A DNA stretch of 64,000 bases from Gilliamella apicola (GCF_003202915.1 NZ_QGLP01000009.1:43355-107354), one strand, 5' to 3'. Numbered from the stretch's first letter, positions 28,774 to 39,000 are shown. The notes: a model not told the origin generated them from the sequence alone. Program-made: numbers and translations.

Positions 28774-30414
28774 TTAAATATGAATAGCGGGAGACATGTC
28801 AATTAATCGATGTGGGTTCCATCCTTTGCCTGGAACCGCATCAAGAAGATCTTTAGTGTAAGGCGCAGTCGGATTTAGAAAGACTTGAGAGGCAATACCT
28901 TGCTCAACGATTTTGCCAGACTTCATTACGATTATATGATCACAAATTTGTGCCGCCACTCGCAGATCATGGGTAATAAATAAAACCGTTAAACCGAGCT
29001 GTTTACGTAGTTGGGTTAGTAGTTCGAGAACTTGTGCTTGCACTGAAACATCCAGAGCTGATACGGGCTCATCAGCAATCAATATTTTCGGCTCTAATGC
29101 TAATGCTCGAGCAAGGCCAATTCGTTGTCTTTGTCCACCTGAGAATTCATGAGGATAACGGTTTAACGCCTCACTGTCTAATCCCACCATGTTGAATAAC
29201 GCTTTTGCTTTCTCTATAGCTTGTTGTTTCGTTATTCCGTGAAGTATTGGTCCGATAGTCACTTGATCGCCGACTTTTCGACGTGGGTTTAATGACGCAT
29301 AAGGATCCTGAAAGACCATCTGAATATGGCGTGAATAGTGTTTAAGTTTTTTCCCTTTTAAATTGGCTATATCGACATTTTCAAAGTTGATTTGCCCGTT
29401 GTCTATTTCTAATAATTTAATAATGCATCTGGCTAATGTTGATTTGCCTGAACCGCTCTCTCCTACAATACCTAAAGTGCTGCCTCTATGTAGTTTGAAA
29501 CTCACATTATCAACTGCATAGGTCGTTCGTCGATTTTGCTTGAAAAAACTATGGTTATGATAGGTTTTTGATAGGTTGTTTACTTCAAGAATAATCTCTT
29601 TGTTAATCCGACGAACATCACCGGGAGTAAGGGGAGGCACTGCGGCTATTAACGCTTGAGTATAAGGATGTGTTGGCGCGTTTAATACTTCATTAGCAAA
29701 ACCCTGTTCGACTAGCTTTCCTTGTTGCATTACCGCAATGCGAGTGGCGATATCGGCAACCACACCAAAATCGTGCGTAATAAATAATACCGCAGTACCT
29801 TTACGTGATTGTAGTTCGCGAATCAGTGCTAAAATACAAGCTTGGGTTGTCACATCTAAAGCTGTTGTTGGTTCATCAGCAATTAAAATAGCGGGTTCTA
29901 ATGCCAACGCCATGGCAATCATGGCGCGTTGACGTTGACCGCCAGAAAGTTGATGCGGATAAGCTTTAGCCACCGATAAAGGATTCGGCATTTGCACATC
30001 CGTTAATAATGAAATAACTTTTTGGTTAATCTCTTGTTTACTCAATTTAGTGTGTATTGTGAACATTTCACTAATTTGCTTGCCAATGGTTTTTAATGGA
30101 TTGAGTGCCGTCATAGGATCTTGAAAAACCATACCAATATGCGCACCACGAATTTTACGCATTTGTTCCTCATTGTAAGTGAGTAAGTTGTCACCATTGA
30201 AATCGATCTCACCTTGAGATGCTGTAACACCATCAGGTAGTAATCCCATTATTGCATTAGACAATAAAGATTTACCGGAACCACTTTCACCAACAATACA
30301 TAAGATTTCATTAGCATAGAGATCGAGTGATACATCATTAACCGCATATTTTCGATCGGCACCCTGAGGTAAAGTTATAGTTAAATTTTTAATAGATAGT
30401 CTTTTTCGATTCAT
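28774..30414 (-). CDS. oligopeptide-type ABC transporter ATPase with two fused nucleotide-binding domains
   Basis: A single 546-residue polypeptide with two complete ABC cassettes (DppD-like then DppF-like), as in GsiA/YejF. Half 1 has Walker A GESGSGKS (residues 42-49), LSGGQRQRAM and LIADEPTTALDV. Half 2 has GESGSGKSTLARC, FSGGQRQRIGLAR and LIADEPVSALDV. Each half ends with the OppD/F C-terminal extension (HPYTQALIAAVPP and APYTKDLLDAVPG). The frame is open upstream to 30567, but ATG 30414 overlaps the permease stop as ATGA and starts the domain correctly. Confidence 0.93.
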   Translation of the reverse strand: MNRKRLSIKNLTITLPQGADRKYAVNDVSLDLYANEILCIVGESGSGKSLLSNAIMGLLPDGVTASQGEIDFNGDNLLTYNEEQMRKIRGAHIGMVFQDPMTALNPLKTIGKQISEMFTIHTKLSKQEINQKVISLLTDVQMPNPLSVAKAYPHQLSGGQRQRAMIAMALALEPAILIADEPTTALDVTTQACILALIRELQSRKGTAVLFITHDFGVVADIATRIAVMQQGKLVEQGFANEVLNAPTHPYTQALIAAVPPLTPGDVRRINKEIILEVNNLSKTYHNHSFFKQNRRTTYAVDNVSFKLHRGSTLGIVGESGSGKSTLARCIIKLLEIDNGQINFENVDIANLKGKKLKHYSRHIQMVFQDPYASLNPRRKVGDQVTIGPILHGITKQQAIEKAKALFNMVGLDSEALNRYPHEFSGGQRQRIGLARALALEPKILIADEPVSALDVSVQAQVLELLTQLRKQLGLTVLFITHDLRVAAQICDHIIVMKSGKIVEQGIASQVFLNPTAPYTKDLLDAVPGKGWNPHRLIDMSPAIHI

Positions 30415-31241
30415 CGTTTTTTTAACCTCGGATTGAGTGCATCGTTTATCCCTTGACCCACTAATGAAGCCGATAAAACGGTTAATAATATTGCGATGCC
30501 GGGAATAGCTGAAACATACCATTGTTGGCGTAATACTAGCCGTCCATTGCCAACAAGATTCCCCCATGATGAGATATTGGGGTCGGAAAGATTCAAAAAG
30601 GCCAACGCGCTTTCCATTAATATCGCGGTTGATAAAATAACACTGGCATACATAATTACTGGTGGTAGTGCATTAGGTAAGATCTCTTTAAACATCAATC
30701 TTGTTGAGCTCATTCCTATGGTTTTTCCTGCCTGTACAAATTCACGATTGCGTAATGATAAAAATTCGGCTCGTGTTAATCTGGCAACTGGTGGCCAAGA
30801 GACCACACCAATTGCAATTATTACAATATTGATCGTTGAACCAAATACTGCTACACCTACTAATAATAGTAAAAAGTTAGGTAGAATTTGGAATGCCTCT
30901 GTCAGGCGCATCAGTATGTCATCAATCCATCCACTATAAAATCCCGAGATAGCACCAATCACCACACCTATAATAATTGCGATTAGAGTAGAGACGAGAC
31001 CAATAATAAGTGATACTTTTGCACCATGAAAAAGTTGTGCCGCAATATTTCGTCCCGCCTGATCGGTACCAAGAATAAATTTAGGATTGACGAAAGGCCA
31101 TTGCAATGGTCGGCCAGCTAAGCGAAGGGGATTCCCGGGAAAAAACCAATCGGCAGTTAAAGCAATGAAAATAATTAATAGTAGTAAAATTGTGCCAACT
31201 CTTGCGATTGGACTACGGAAATAATCTTTTAATATCGCCAT
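30411..31241 (-). CDS. oligopeptide-type ABC transporter permease (DppC-like)
   Basis: Inner-membrane permease with six predicted helices. The N-terminal OppC segment is followed by LGTDQAGRNIAAQLFHGAKVS and the coupling EAA motif ALPPVIMYASVILSTAIL, with SSWGNLVGNG and LNPRLKKR at the end, all DppC/OppC features. 276 residues. Two bases separate it from the upstream permease; it overlaps the ATPase by four bases. Confidence 0.92.
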   Translation of the reverse strand: MAILKDYFRSPIARVGTILLLLIIFIALTADWFFPGNPLRLAGRPLQWPFVNPKFILGTDQAGRNIAAQLFHGAKVSLIIGLVSTLIAIIIGVVIGAISGFYSGWIDDILMRLTEAFQILPNFLLLLVGVAVFGSTINIVIIAIGVVSWPPVARLTRAEFLSLRNREFVQAGKTIGMSSTRLMFKEILPNALPPVIMYASVILSTAILMESALAFLNLSDPNISSWGNLVGNGRLVLRQQWYVSAIPGIAILLTVLSASLVGQGINDALNPRLKKR

Positions 31242-31243
31242 CT

Positions 31244-32224
31244 TTAATGTCCTGTAATGCGTGGATCGAGTTTTGCGTAAAGCATGTCGACAATAAAATT
31301 AATAATGATAACGAGTATTGCTGAAACAAATACGACGCCGAGTAAAGTATTTAGATCTCTTTGGACAACGGAATCATAGGCAAGGCGCCCCAATCCCGGA
31401 ATAGCAAAGATTGTCTCAATAACAACTGAACCACCTAACATGGTGCCAGCTTGCAAACCGATTAAAGTGATCATTGGTAACATAGCGTTACGTAGAATGT
31501 GATTAACTAATATTTTGCGACGACTCAATCCTTTTGCTTTAGCCGTTTTAACAAAGTCTAAGGTTGACACTTCAAGCAATGAAGCGCGCATAATGCGTAA
31601 ATAGATAGCTAGGTAGACTAAGGCTAAGGTTGTAGTCGGTAAAATTAAATACCAAGCAATATCAACAATTGCAGCCATACCGGTTAGCGATTCGCCAATA
31701 CTGCCAAATCCACTGGGTGGAAGCCAATTCAAATAAATGGAAAAGACGACAATTCCCATTAAAGCTAACCAAAATGATGGTGTGGAGTAGAATATAAGTC
31801 CTAATATTGAAATTAATGTATCTGGCCAACGGTTCACTTTTTGGGCGGATAAAATGCCAAGAATTGTTCCAAAGGTAAATGCTAATAGCATAGCGCAACC
31901 CATTAATAATAATGTAGCCGGTAAACGTTCTAAAATCATATGACTTACTGGCTTGTTATATATGGCTGACTGCCCTAAATCCAGATGAACTAATCGCCAT
32001 AAATAGTTAATTAATCTCGAACTTGTTGATTGATCAAGTTCATAATGATGGCGCATTTCATCAATAACACTTGACTCAGCGCCACCGATTTGGGCAAGCA
32101 AAGCATCGACTGTATCGCCAGGTGCCAATTGTAATAATAAAAATAGCGCTATTAGAATGATCACCAGTGCTGGAATGGTGGTTAATAGTCGTCTAAATGC
32201 TAGAGTGAGAATATGCAACATCAT
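31244..32224 (-). CDS. oligopeptide-type ABC transporter permease (DppB-like)
   Basis: First permease of the operon, 326 residues. The DppB/OppB N terminus (RLLTTIPALVIILIALFLLL, then LAPGDTVDALL) is present, as are YSTPSFWLALMGIVVFS, the EAA loop AKGLSRRKILVNHILRNAML and YAKLDPRITGH at the C terminus. ATG 32224 and the adjacent ATG 32221 both follow AAGG; the second has the better spacing. Cotranscribed with its neighbours (11 bases after the binding protein, 2 before the second permease). Confidence 0.92.
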   Translation of the reverse strand: MMLHILTLAFRRLLTTIPALVIILIALFLLLQLAPGDTVDALLAQIGGAESSVIDEMRHHYELDQSTSSRLINYLWRLVHLDLGQSAIYNKPVSHMILERLPATLLLMGCAMLLAFTFGTILGILSAQKVNRWPDTLISILGLIFYSTPSFWLALMGIVVFSIYLNWLPPSGFGSIGESLTGMAAIVDIAWYLILPTTTLALVYLAIYLRIMRASLLEVSTLDFVKTAKAKGLSRRKILVNHILRNAMLPMITLIGLQAGTMLGGSVVIETIFAIPGLGRLAYDSVVQRDLNTLLGVVFVSAILVIIINFIVDMLYAKLDPRITGH

Positions 32225-32235
32225 TTCACCTTAAC

Positions 32236-33831
32236 TTAGTGTTCTATCCATACATCAAACCAGCTACTTGATGGCCAACGTGCAGTATTATGATGATTGT
32301 GAACTTTGGTACTAACCACAGAGATAAATTCACGTTCTGTAGCAAACCAGAGAGGTAGTTCGCGATTAACAATATCCACTAATTGAACATAAAGCGCTTT
32401 ACGTTTGACTGGATCTATTTCAGTAGCGGCATTATCGATTAATTGGTCAACGGTTTCTGATTTCCAACCATATTGATTTGTCCAAGGAGCACCATCAGGG
32501 CTACCAGAACGTAACCAAACAGTTGTCGATACAGCTGGATCGCCTCTATATTGGTGCCAACCCGTTGCAATATCAAAATCGTGAGCTTTATAAACGGCAT
32601 TCAACGCACCAGCAGTGTCAAGATTAACGATAACTACATTAATTCCGACTTCAGCTAAAGATTGTTGGATGAAAGTTGCAAAAAGTGGTACATCTTCACC
32701 ATTATTGATGTGGACTAATTTTAAGTTGAAACGTATACCATCAGTTTTTCGTTGATAACCCGCTTCATCTAATAATTGTTCAGCTTTTTCTCTATCAAAA
32801 GGATAAATAATTTTACTGTCCTTAGGATAAAAAGCGTTTGAGGATGGAATAATACCGGTTGCTGGTTTGCCAAATCCATATAAAAAATCATCAGTAAAGA
32901 ATGGAATATCGAGTGATTGAACAATTGCTTTGCGGACATTCAAGTTAGCAATGATTGGGTTGCGGAAGTTAAATTCTAAGGTATTATTGAAAATATTTGC
33001 TTGAGAACCTTTTGTTAATACTTCGAATTTTGCGTTCTGCTTGAATCGATTAATATCGGCAAGGCTGAGTTTTGAGTAACTACTTAAATCAATTTGTCCA
33101 CTTTCAAGCGCCGCTGACGCTGAAGAATTATCGTCAATAATGCGCCAGATTATTTTATCCAAATAAGGGTAGCCTTTTCGCCAATAATCTGGATTACGTT
33201 CAACGATAATATGTTGTCCGCGTTGATATTCAATGAACTTGAATGGTCCAGTGCCAACAGGCGCTGTGTTATAAGGATTATTTAATACATCGGTTCCTTC
33301 ATATAAATGTTTGGGAACCACATAACCAAGATCCACTAAGGCTCTTAATAGTAAATCTAATGGCATTGGTCGAGAATAATTGAAGACTACAGTATAGTCA
33401 TCAGGGGTATCGACAGAAGTTAGATTAAGTTGTAATGCTGTTGAAAAATTTAATCTTTTTTTCCAAAATTCAAGTGCATTATATTTAACATCTTGTGATG
33501 TGAATGGTTTACCGTCATGCCATTTAACCCCTTCACGTAATTTAAAAGTTATTGTTTTTCCATCTGCTGATGATGTCCATGAGGTAGCCAGTACTGGAAC
33601 AACTTGACTATCTGCATCAAGATCGACTAATGATTCAACTACTTTTCCCGATACTTCGTAAACACCAGTTGAGGCTCGTAACGCTGGGTTGAGCACTCTT
33701 TGTTCTCCGGAATAATGAACGACTAATGTCCCACCGTGTTGGGGTGTTTTTTCATCAGCCATTGAATAAAAGGGCAACAAAATTGAGAATAGTCCTATAA
33801 TAAATGTCTGTTTAATATTAAATAATTTCAT
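32236..33831 (-). CDS. ABC transporter substrate-binding protein, family 5 (peptide/opine type)
   Basis: Periplasmic binding protein of the SBP_bac_5 family. A signal peptide (residues 1-25, ending SMA) is followed by GGTLVVHYSGEQRVLNPA, the domain I core LREGVKWHDGKPFTSQDVKY, and PVGTGPFKFIEYQRGQHIIV. ATG 33831 has AAGGAG five bases upstream. First gene of the transporter operon. Ligand unknown: dipeptides, opines and amino-acid conjugates are all bound by this family. The downstream ProC-like and VOC genes favour a non-standard ligand. Confidence 0.92.
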   Translation of the reverse strand: MKLFNIKQTFIIGLFSILLPFYSMADEKTPQHGGTLVVHYSGEQRVLNPALRASTGVYEVSGKVVESLVDLDADSQVVPVLATSWTSSADGKTITFKLREGVKWHDGKPFTSQDVKYNALEFWKKRLNFSTALQLNLTSVDTPDDYTVVFNYSRPMPLDLLLRALVDLGYVVPKHLYEGTDVLNNPYNTAPVGTGPFKFIEYQRGQHIIVERNPDYWRKGYPYLDKIIWRIIDDNSSASAALESGQIDLSSYSKLSLADINRFKQNAKFEVLTKGSQANIFNNTLEFNFRNPIIANLNVRKAIVQSLDIPFFTDDFLYGFGKPATGIIPSSNAFYPKDSKIIYPFDREKAEQLLDEAGYQRKTDGIRFNLKLVHINNGEDVPLFATFIQQSLAEVGINVVIVNLDTAGALNAVYKAHDFDIATGWHQYRGDPAVSTTVWLRSGSPDGAPWTNQYGWKSETVDQLIDNAATEIDPVKRKALYVQLVDIVNRELPLWFATEREFISVVSTKVHNHHNTARWPSSSWFDVWIEH

Positions 33832-34175
33832 GCATGCTCCTTACAATTATTGCCACCACATTTTAGATATTAATAAATTTGAAAAAAATAGGAGTTAACT
33901 ATAAAAATTTTTAGTAAAGATGATAAATGCCGATATCGCATATTTATATTACTTTTAGTTATATATTTAGTTATGAGGTTAATTGACCGCTCCTTATAAC
34001 TATTAATTATCTGTTTTTATGTGTTGTTGAAATTTAAAAACTGCGAATAGGTACAAAATGAAAAATAATTCTCATTTTTATTGATAAATGTGAAATAACG
34101 CATATTTTTTCTAAATAAATAGGCTAAAATAACATCAGTTATATTTTCAAATTGTAATTATTTTAGGAGAAACAG
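33832..34175. other. intergenic region between divergent ABC operon and adhP
   Basis: 344 bases, strongly AT-rich, with no credible coding frame. It must carry the divergent promoters of the ABC operon and of adhP. The adhP ribosome site AGGAG is at about 34163-34167. I see no clear palindromic operator; a stretch near 34068 weakly resembles a Fur-type site but does not hold up. Confidence 0.5.
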
Positions 34176-35207
34176 ATGAAAGCTGCAGTTATTAGACAAG
34201 AATGCGATGGTCAAGTCGAAATTAAAGATATTCCAGTTCGTCCATTAGAGGCAGGAGAAGCTTTAGTTGAGGTTGAATATTGTGGGTTGTGTCATACCGA
34301 TCTTCATGTTGCAGCGGGAGATTTCGGTAAAAAACCTGGCCGAGTAATTGGTCATGAAGGTGTGGGAATTGTGACTAAAATTGCCCCTGATGTAAAAAGC
34401 TTAAAAATAGGTGATCGTGTCAGTATCGCGTGGTTCCATGCTGGTTGTGGTACTTGTGAATATTGTATTTCTGGTAACGAAACATTTTGTCGTAGTGCAT
34501 TAAATTCGGGTTATAGCGTAGATGGTGGTATGGCAGAGCAATGTATTGTTAAAGCTGATTATGCGGTAAAAGTGCCTGATGGATTAGATCCAGCACAAGC
34601 CACCAGTGTGACTTGTGCTGGGGTAACCACTTATAAAGGCATAAAAGTCGCAGACACTAAACCGGGTCAATGGTTGGCAGTATTTGGTATTGGTGGACTG
34701 GGTACTTTGGCTATCGAATATGGTAAAAATGTTTTTAACAATAAAGTGGTAGCAATTAGTAACAGCGATAGCCAATTAGAGTTATGTAAAAAACTGGGTG
34801 CTGATTTAGTGGTTAATCCTAAAAAAGTAGCTGATGTTGGAGCCTATATTAAAGAGCATACAGGTGGTGGCGTTCATGGTGCAGTCGTAACTTCGGTTAC
34901 TAAAACCGCATTTAATCAGGCTATTGGTTCTGTACGTCCATTAGGTCGCGTTGTTGCCTTGGGTCTACCTTCTGAAACAATGGATTTAAGTATTCCTAAG
35001 ACAGTTCTAGATGGCATCCAAGTTCTCGGTTCATTAGTTGGTACTCGAGAAGATTTAGCGGAAGCATTTCGTTTTAGTGCCGAAGGTAAAGTGGTACCAT
35101 TAGTTGAAAAACGTCCACTTGAAGATATCAATGACATGATTGACGAAATGAAAGCTGGTAAAATTCGTGGTCGAATGGTTATTGATATGAAAATGAAGAA
35201 AAAATAG
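34176..35207 (+). CDS. adhP: zinc-dependent alcohol dehydrogenase AdhP
   Basis: Propanol-preferring/ethanol dehydrogenase of the medium-chain family, NAD-dependent. Catalytic zinc ligands are in CGLCHTDLH and GHEGVG. The structural zinc lobe is [17 protein letters not shown]. The nucleotide-binding motif is [15 protein letters not shown]. 343 residues. Monocistronic, with a strong terminator at 35233-35259. Together with adhE at 59766-62459 it would support fermentative NADH recycling. Confidence 0.95.
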   Translation: MKAAVIRQECDGQVEIKDIPVRPLEAGEALVEVEYCGLCHTDLHVAAGDFGKKPGRVIGHEGVGIVTKIAPDVKSLKIGDRVSIAWFHAGCGTCEYCISGNETFCRSALNSGYSVDGGMAEQCIVKADYAVKVPDGLDPAQATSVTCAGVTTYKGIKVADTKPGQWLAVFGIGGLGTLAIEYGKNVFNNKVVAISNSDSQLELCKKLGADLVVNPKKVADVGAYIKEHTGGGVHGAVVTSVTKTAFNQAIGSVRPLGRVVALGLPSETMDLSIPKTVLDGIQVLGSLVGTREDLAEAFRFSAEGKVVPLVEKRPLEDINDMIDEMKAGKIRGRMVIDMKMKKK

Positions 35208-35232
35208 TAATTATTGATTAATTAACTTATTG

Positions 35233-35259
35233 AAAGTCAGCTTTGTGCTGACTTTTTTA
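35233..35259 (+). terminator. intrinsic terminator of adhP
   Basis: An 8-bp stem AAGTCAGC (35234-35241) and GCTGACTT (35247-35254) with a 5-base loop is followed by a run of T, 26 bases after the adhP stop. Confidence 0.88.
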
Positions 35260-35379
35260 TTGACAGTCATTAATGATTGGAATGCTTTTTTCAGTTTAAA
35301 ATTAATCTCGCTTGTGTTTTGTAAATAAAGCCCTATCATAGGCAAATTTTGCTTTATTGATCAGTTTAAGAGGTTATTT

Positions 35380-36828
35380 ATGTCTGAACACAATTTAGAG
35401 AATAATTTGCGGAAAGATCTTGGTTTAATTTCTGCATTATCACTAGTTGTTGGAATGGTCTTAGGTGCTGGTGCATTTATGAAACCACCGGCAGTATTAG
35501 AAGTCGCTGGTGATTATAACTTTGCTTTGTTAGCTTGGATTATTGGTGGTGTCTTTTCAATTTGTGGTGGTTTAACGCTATGTGAACTTGGTGTTATGTT
35601 CCCAAAAACAGGGGGCATGCTAGTTTATTTAGAGAAAATTTATGGTGCTAAAGTTTCTCATCTTTATGGTTGGATGATCACCGTACTTTTTGCGCCATCC
35701 TTAGTTGGAGCTTTGGTCGGTTATTTTAGCTCGGTATTTTGTTTATTATTTGCTATCAATGATGCCTATCGTATGGCGGTAAGTGCTGGTGTTTTGGGGT
35801 TTATTGCCTGTATTAATTCAATTGGCGTAAAGCAAGCAGGATATCTGCAAACGATTGCTACTTTTTGTAAGCTTGTCCCAATCTTGTTGTTAGCCATTTT
35901 TGGATTATGGAAAGGGAATGGGCAAGTTGCACTATTTAGTGCTAGTGGTCAAGGTATTGAAACTTATGCGCCATTTGCAGTCGCAATATTGGCAACGCTA
36001 TTTGCATATGATGGCTGGGCACAAGTTGCATCCGTTGCGGGTGAAATTCGTAATCCATCAAAAGTATTACCTAAAGCAATTATTTTAGGCATAATATTTT
36101 TAGTTATTGTTTATGCATGTATTAATATTGCACTATTCAAGATATTTCCGGTACAAGAAATGGTTAAGCTTGGGCATGATGCATCAGCAGTTGCTTCACA
36201 GCGAATGTTTGGCCATTTAGGCGGTAATTTAGTTGCTGTTGGTATTATGGTTTCAATTCTTGGTGGTATTAATGGTTATATAATGACATTATCTCGAACC
36301 ATCTTTAGTATGGGAGAGCGAGGAACCATTATTGGAGCAAAATTCTTAAGTACCATTGATGACGATAGCCGTTCACCAGTGAATGCAATTATAATCTTAG
36401 TTGTTTTTTCATTCCTTTATTCAACGCTACTTGATGCTGATCGTTTATCTGAAATTTCAATGTTTTCCATTTGGGTATTCTATTTGTTAACCTTTATTGG
36501 GGTAATTATCGCTAGGAAAAAATTTGCTGATACACCAAGACCTTATAAAGTAATTGGTTATCCAGTTATTCCTATGGTCGCTATTTTAGGTGCAGGTTAT
36601 GTTATATATGGTATGTTAGTTCATCAGACTGTAAATGGGATTGCCTCAATTGTATTAACCTTGATTGGCCTGCCTCTTTATTACTATTTTGATAACAAGA
36701 ATAAACATATTGAACTTTCACTTGGTGAAGTGAAGAAATATCAATTTAAAACCAAATATATGATTGCGATATCTTCAATTATTATTGTTTCAGGTTTAAT
36801 CACCTATGGTTATTTTGCGATCAAATAA
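35380..36828 (+). CDS. APC-superfamily amino acid permease
   Basis: Twelve-helix amino acid/polyamine/organocation transporter of 482 residues. Helix 1 carries the unwound substrate motif GMVLGAGAFMKPPAVLEVAG. FAYDGWAQVASVAGEIRNP in helix 6 and its loop resembles the L-type (SteT/YjeH-like) exchangers. Substrate not predictable; serine/threonine or another neutral amino acid is a fair guess. Monocistronic with its own terminator at 36862-36883. Confidence 0.87.
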   Translation: MSEHNLENNLRKDLGLISALSLVVGMVLGAGAFMKPPAVLEVAGDYNFALLAWIIGGVFSICGGLTLCELGVMFPKTGGMLVYLEKIYGAKVSHLYGWMITVLFAPSLVGALVGYFSSVFCLLFAINDAYRMAVSAGVLGFIACINSIGVKQAGYLQTIATFCKLVPILLLAIFGLWKGNGQVALFSASGQGIETYAPFAVAILATLFAYDGWAQVASVAGEIRNPSKVLPKAIILGIIFLVIVYACINIALFKIFPVQEMVKLGHDASAVASQRMFGHLGGNLVAVGIMVSILGGINGYIMTLSRTIFSMGERGTIIGAKFLSTIDDDSRSPVNAIIILVVFSFLYSTLLDADRLSEISMFSIWVFYLLTFIGVIIARKKFADTPRPYKVIGYPVIPMVAILGAGYVIYGMLVHQTVNGIASIVLTLIGLPLYYYFDNKNKHIELSLGEVKKYQFKTKYMIAISSIIIVSGLITYGYFAIK

Positions 36829-36861
36829 TAGTTAATTTTGATTGTTAGAAAATTATTAATG

Positions 36862-36883
36862 AAAACCGACTTAGGTCGGTTTT
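36862..36883 (+). terminator. intrinsic terminator of the amino acid permease
   Basis: A 9-bp stem AAAACCGAC (36862-36870) and GTCGGTTTT (36875-36883) with loop TTAG runs into a T-tract, 34 bases after the stop codon. Its A-rich left flank may also stop the convergent GNAT gene. Confidence 0.88.
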
Positions 36884-36904
36884 TTTATCAGCAAATAATT
36901 AAAC

Positions 36905-37450
36905 TTAATCGACAATCAAACCATAAATATTTTGATCATGAAAAGTTTCATTAATATATTCAGCTTGTTTTAATGTACCTTCATAACTAAAACCACAGCG
37001 CTTGGCTAAAGCATTACTTTTCTCGTTATAAACAGTACACTTAATTACAAATCGTCTAATTATTTTTTGCATAGCATAATGCTTTATTAATGCATTGAGC
37101 GCCTCGGTCATTACTCCATTGTCTTGCATTGAACCATCTAACCAATAACCGATATAAGCTGTTTTATTATTATTATCAATCTGATTAAAAGAGAGTAAAC
37201 CAATAGCTTGGCCTTTTAATAAAATGACATAGGTTTTGCTCTCATTCTGTTGATGTTTTAGCCAACAAGAATCTAAAAATAGAGCGGTATCAGCTTGGTT
37301 TTTTACAAATTTAGGCCAAGCCATAAATTGGCTAAAGTTCTCTCTATTGGCCACAATAACTTCATAAATATCTGATGCATATTGATTATTTGCAGGCACT
37401 AAACAAAGATGTTGATTGACATCAATCGTAGTATTTAGACTATTGGTCAT
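36905..37450 (-). CDS. GNAT-family N-acetyltransferase (RimL/RimJ-like)
   Basis: 181-residue acetyltransferase of the ribosomal-protein-acetylating type. Elements: FSQFMAWPKFVKN near residue 40, then AYIGYWLDGSMQDNGVMTEAL, which contains the acetyl-CoA-binding strand and pyrophosphate loop (degenerate Q/R-x-x-G/A), then AKRCGFSYEGTLKQAEY. It may acetylate a ribosomal protein N terminus or a small molecule; the sequence does not decide. Stands alone. Confidence 0.82.
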   Translation of the reverse strand: MTNSLNTTIDVNQHLCLVPANNQYASDIYEVIVANRENFSQFMAWPKFVKNQADTALFLDSCWLKHQQNESKTYVILLKGQAIGLLSFNQIDNNNKTAYIGYWLDGSMQDNGVMTEALNALIKHYAMQKIIRRFVIKCTVYNEKSNALAKRCGFSYEGTLKQAEYINETFHDQNIYGLIVD

Positions 37451-37577
37451 TATTTATTCCTTTAAAAAACCACATTTGTTTAATGATTTTAAACCTATTA
37501 GTAAGTCATGTATATTAAATAAACTTTATTACCGATAATTGATTGACTAAAATGTGAGGTGATGAAGGGATAAAATT

Positions 37578-37597
37578 GCCAGACTAGCAAGCCTGGC
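37578..37597 (-). terminator. probable terminator of the ascorbate-type PTS operon
   Basis: Inverted repeat GCCAGAC (37578-37584) and GCCTGGC (37591-37597) with a 6-base loop, followed on the minus strand by AATTTTAT, 27 bases past the IIC stop. The T-run is short. Confidence 0.6.
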
Positions 37598-37623
37598 CTT
37601 TATAAAAAAATAATAACTTATTA

Positions 37624-38985
37624 TTATTCTTTATCTTGTTTAGGTTTTGTTAACGCATTATGTACAACTAATAGAGCAAAAATAGCAATGAAGATCCCCA
37701 TAATAATATCTTTATTGAACCATTCAGCCATATAGCCAAGGATAATCCCAACACCACAAAAATCTACATCTGAGAAAGTTGTGTTACTAGAAAAGCCAAG
37801 TGATCCTAAAATAGGTAATAAAAGTACTGGTAAGAAGGTAACTAATAAGCCATTGGCAAATGCACCAAGCATTGCGCCACGACGACCACCCATAGCGTTA
37901 CCAAATACCCCAGCAGTTGCACCACAGAAGAAATGAGGGACAACACCAGGTAAAATAAGCACGGCGTTTAGCTGTCCTAGTACAAATAATCCGACTAATC
38001 CACCAAGAAAACTAAATAAAAAACCAATTAATACTGCATTGGGTGCATAAGGGAAAACAACTGGACAGTCTAAGGCAGGTTTTGCATTGGGTACTAATTT
38101 TTCTGAAAAACCGGTAAATGCTGGGACAATTTCGGCTAAAATAAGTCTAACCCCTTGAAGAATAATAAATACACCTGCCGCAAATGTAATGGCTTCTATA
38201 ATGGCATAAACTAAATAATTATCGCCTTTACTTAGGTTTGCTTGAATATACTCAGGACCGGCAAATATTGCTAGAATTAAGTAGATAATCATCATAGTTA
38301 ATGAGATAGAGATTGAACTATCACGTAAAAAACTTAAATTTTTCGGTAAATTCATCTCTTCAGTAGAACGAGAACCTTTACCAAAAGCACAGCCTAGCCA
38401 ACCAGCTAATACATAACCTAATGTACCAAAATGACCAAATGCAACATCATTGTTTCCAGTTATTTTGCGCATTTGTGGTTGAGCTAAAGCAGGGAAGAAT
38501 GCCATGATCAAGCCAAGAACTAATGAACCAGTAAATACTAATTGCCAACCTTCAAATCCAGCAACGGTTAAAATAATACTAATCATGCATGCCATATAAA
38601 AAGTATGATGGCCGGTTAGAAAAATATATTTTAAGCAGGTGAATCTGGCAACTACAATATTGGCAACCATACCGAAAGCCATAATTAATGCTGTTGCGGT
38701 ACCATATTTATCCATTGCCATTGAAACGATAGCTTCATTATTAGGTATGATACCTTGAAGTTTAAATGCCTGTTCAAACATTAATCCTAAAGGCGTAATT
38801 GCGCTGACTAAAACCGTTGCACCACCACCCAATACTAAAAATCCTAAAATTGTTTTAACCGTTCCTTTTACTGTATCAGTGAATGATTTTCGTTGTGCTA
38901 ATAACCCAACCATGGCAATTAGACCAACAAGTATTGCTGGCACTTTTAAGATATCAACAACGAATTTAATTACTTCTTGAATCAT
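37624..38985 (-). CDS. PTS ascorbate-family transporter subunit IIC
   Basis: Membrane channel of an SgaT/UlaA-family phosphotransferase system, 453 residues and about eleven hydrophobic segments. UlaA-like blocks: RKSFTDTVKGTVKTILGFLVL near the N terminus, IFLTGHHTFYMACMISIIL, SFGHFG-type loop VAFGHFGTLGYVLAGWLG, and YAPNAVLIGFLFSFLGGL. Third gene of a IIA-IIB-IIC operon. No ulaD/E/F/G catabolic genes follow, so the substrate need not be ascorbate. Confidence 0.9.
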   Translation of the reverse strand: MIQEVIKFVVDILKVPAILVGLIAMVGLLAQRKSFTDTVKGTVKTILGFLVLGGGATVLVSAITPLGLMFEQAFKLQGIIPNNEAIVSMAMDKYGTATALIMAFGMVANIVVARFTCLKYIFLTGHHTFYMACMISIILTVAGFEGWQLVFTGSLVLGLIMAFFPALAQPQMRKITGNNDVAFGHFGTLGYVLAGWLGCAFGKGSRSTEEMNLPKNLSFLRDSSISISLTMMIIYLILAIFAGPEYIQANLSKGDNYLVYAIIEAITFAAGVFIILQGVRLILAEIVPAFTGFSEKLVPNAKPALDCPVVFPYAPNAVLIGFLFSFLGGLVGLFVLGQLNAVLILPGVVPHFFCGATAGVFGNAMGGRRGAMLGAFANGLLVTFLPVLLLPILGSLGFSSNTTFSDVDFCGVGIILGYMAEWFNKDIIMGIFIAIFALLVVHNALTKPKQDKE

Positions 38986-39000
38986 AGCAATACCTCATAA

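Noticed and set aside
34060..34100. Fur or FNR box upstream of adhP
   Set aside because: Only half-site similarity in very AT-rich sequence; no convincing dyad.
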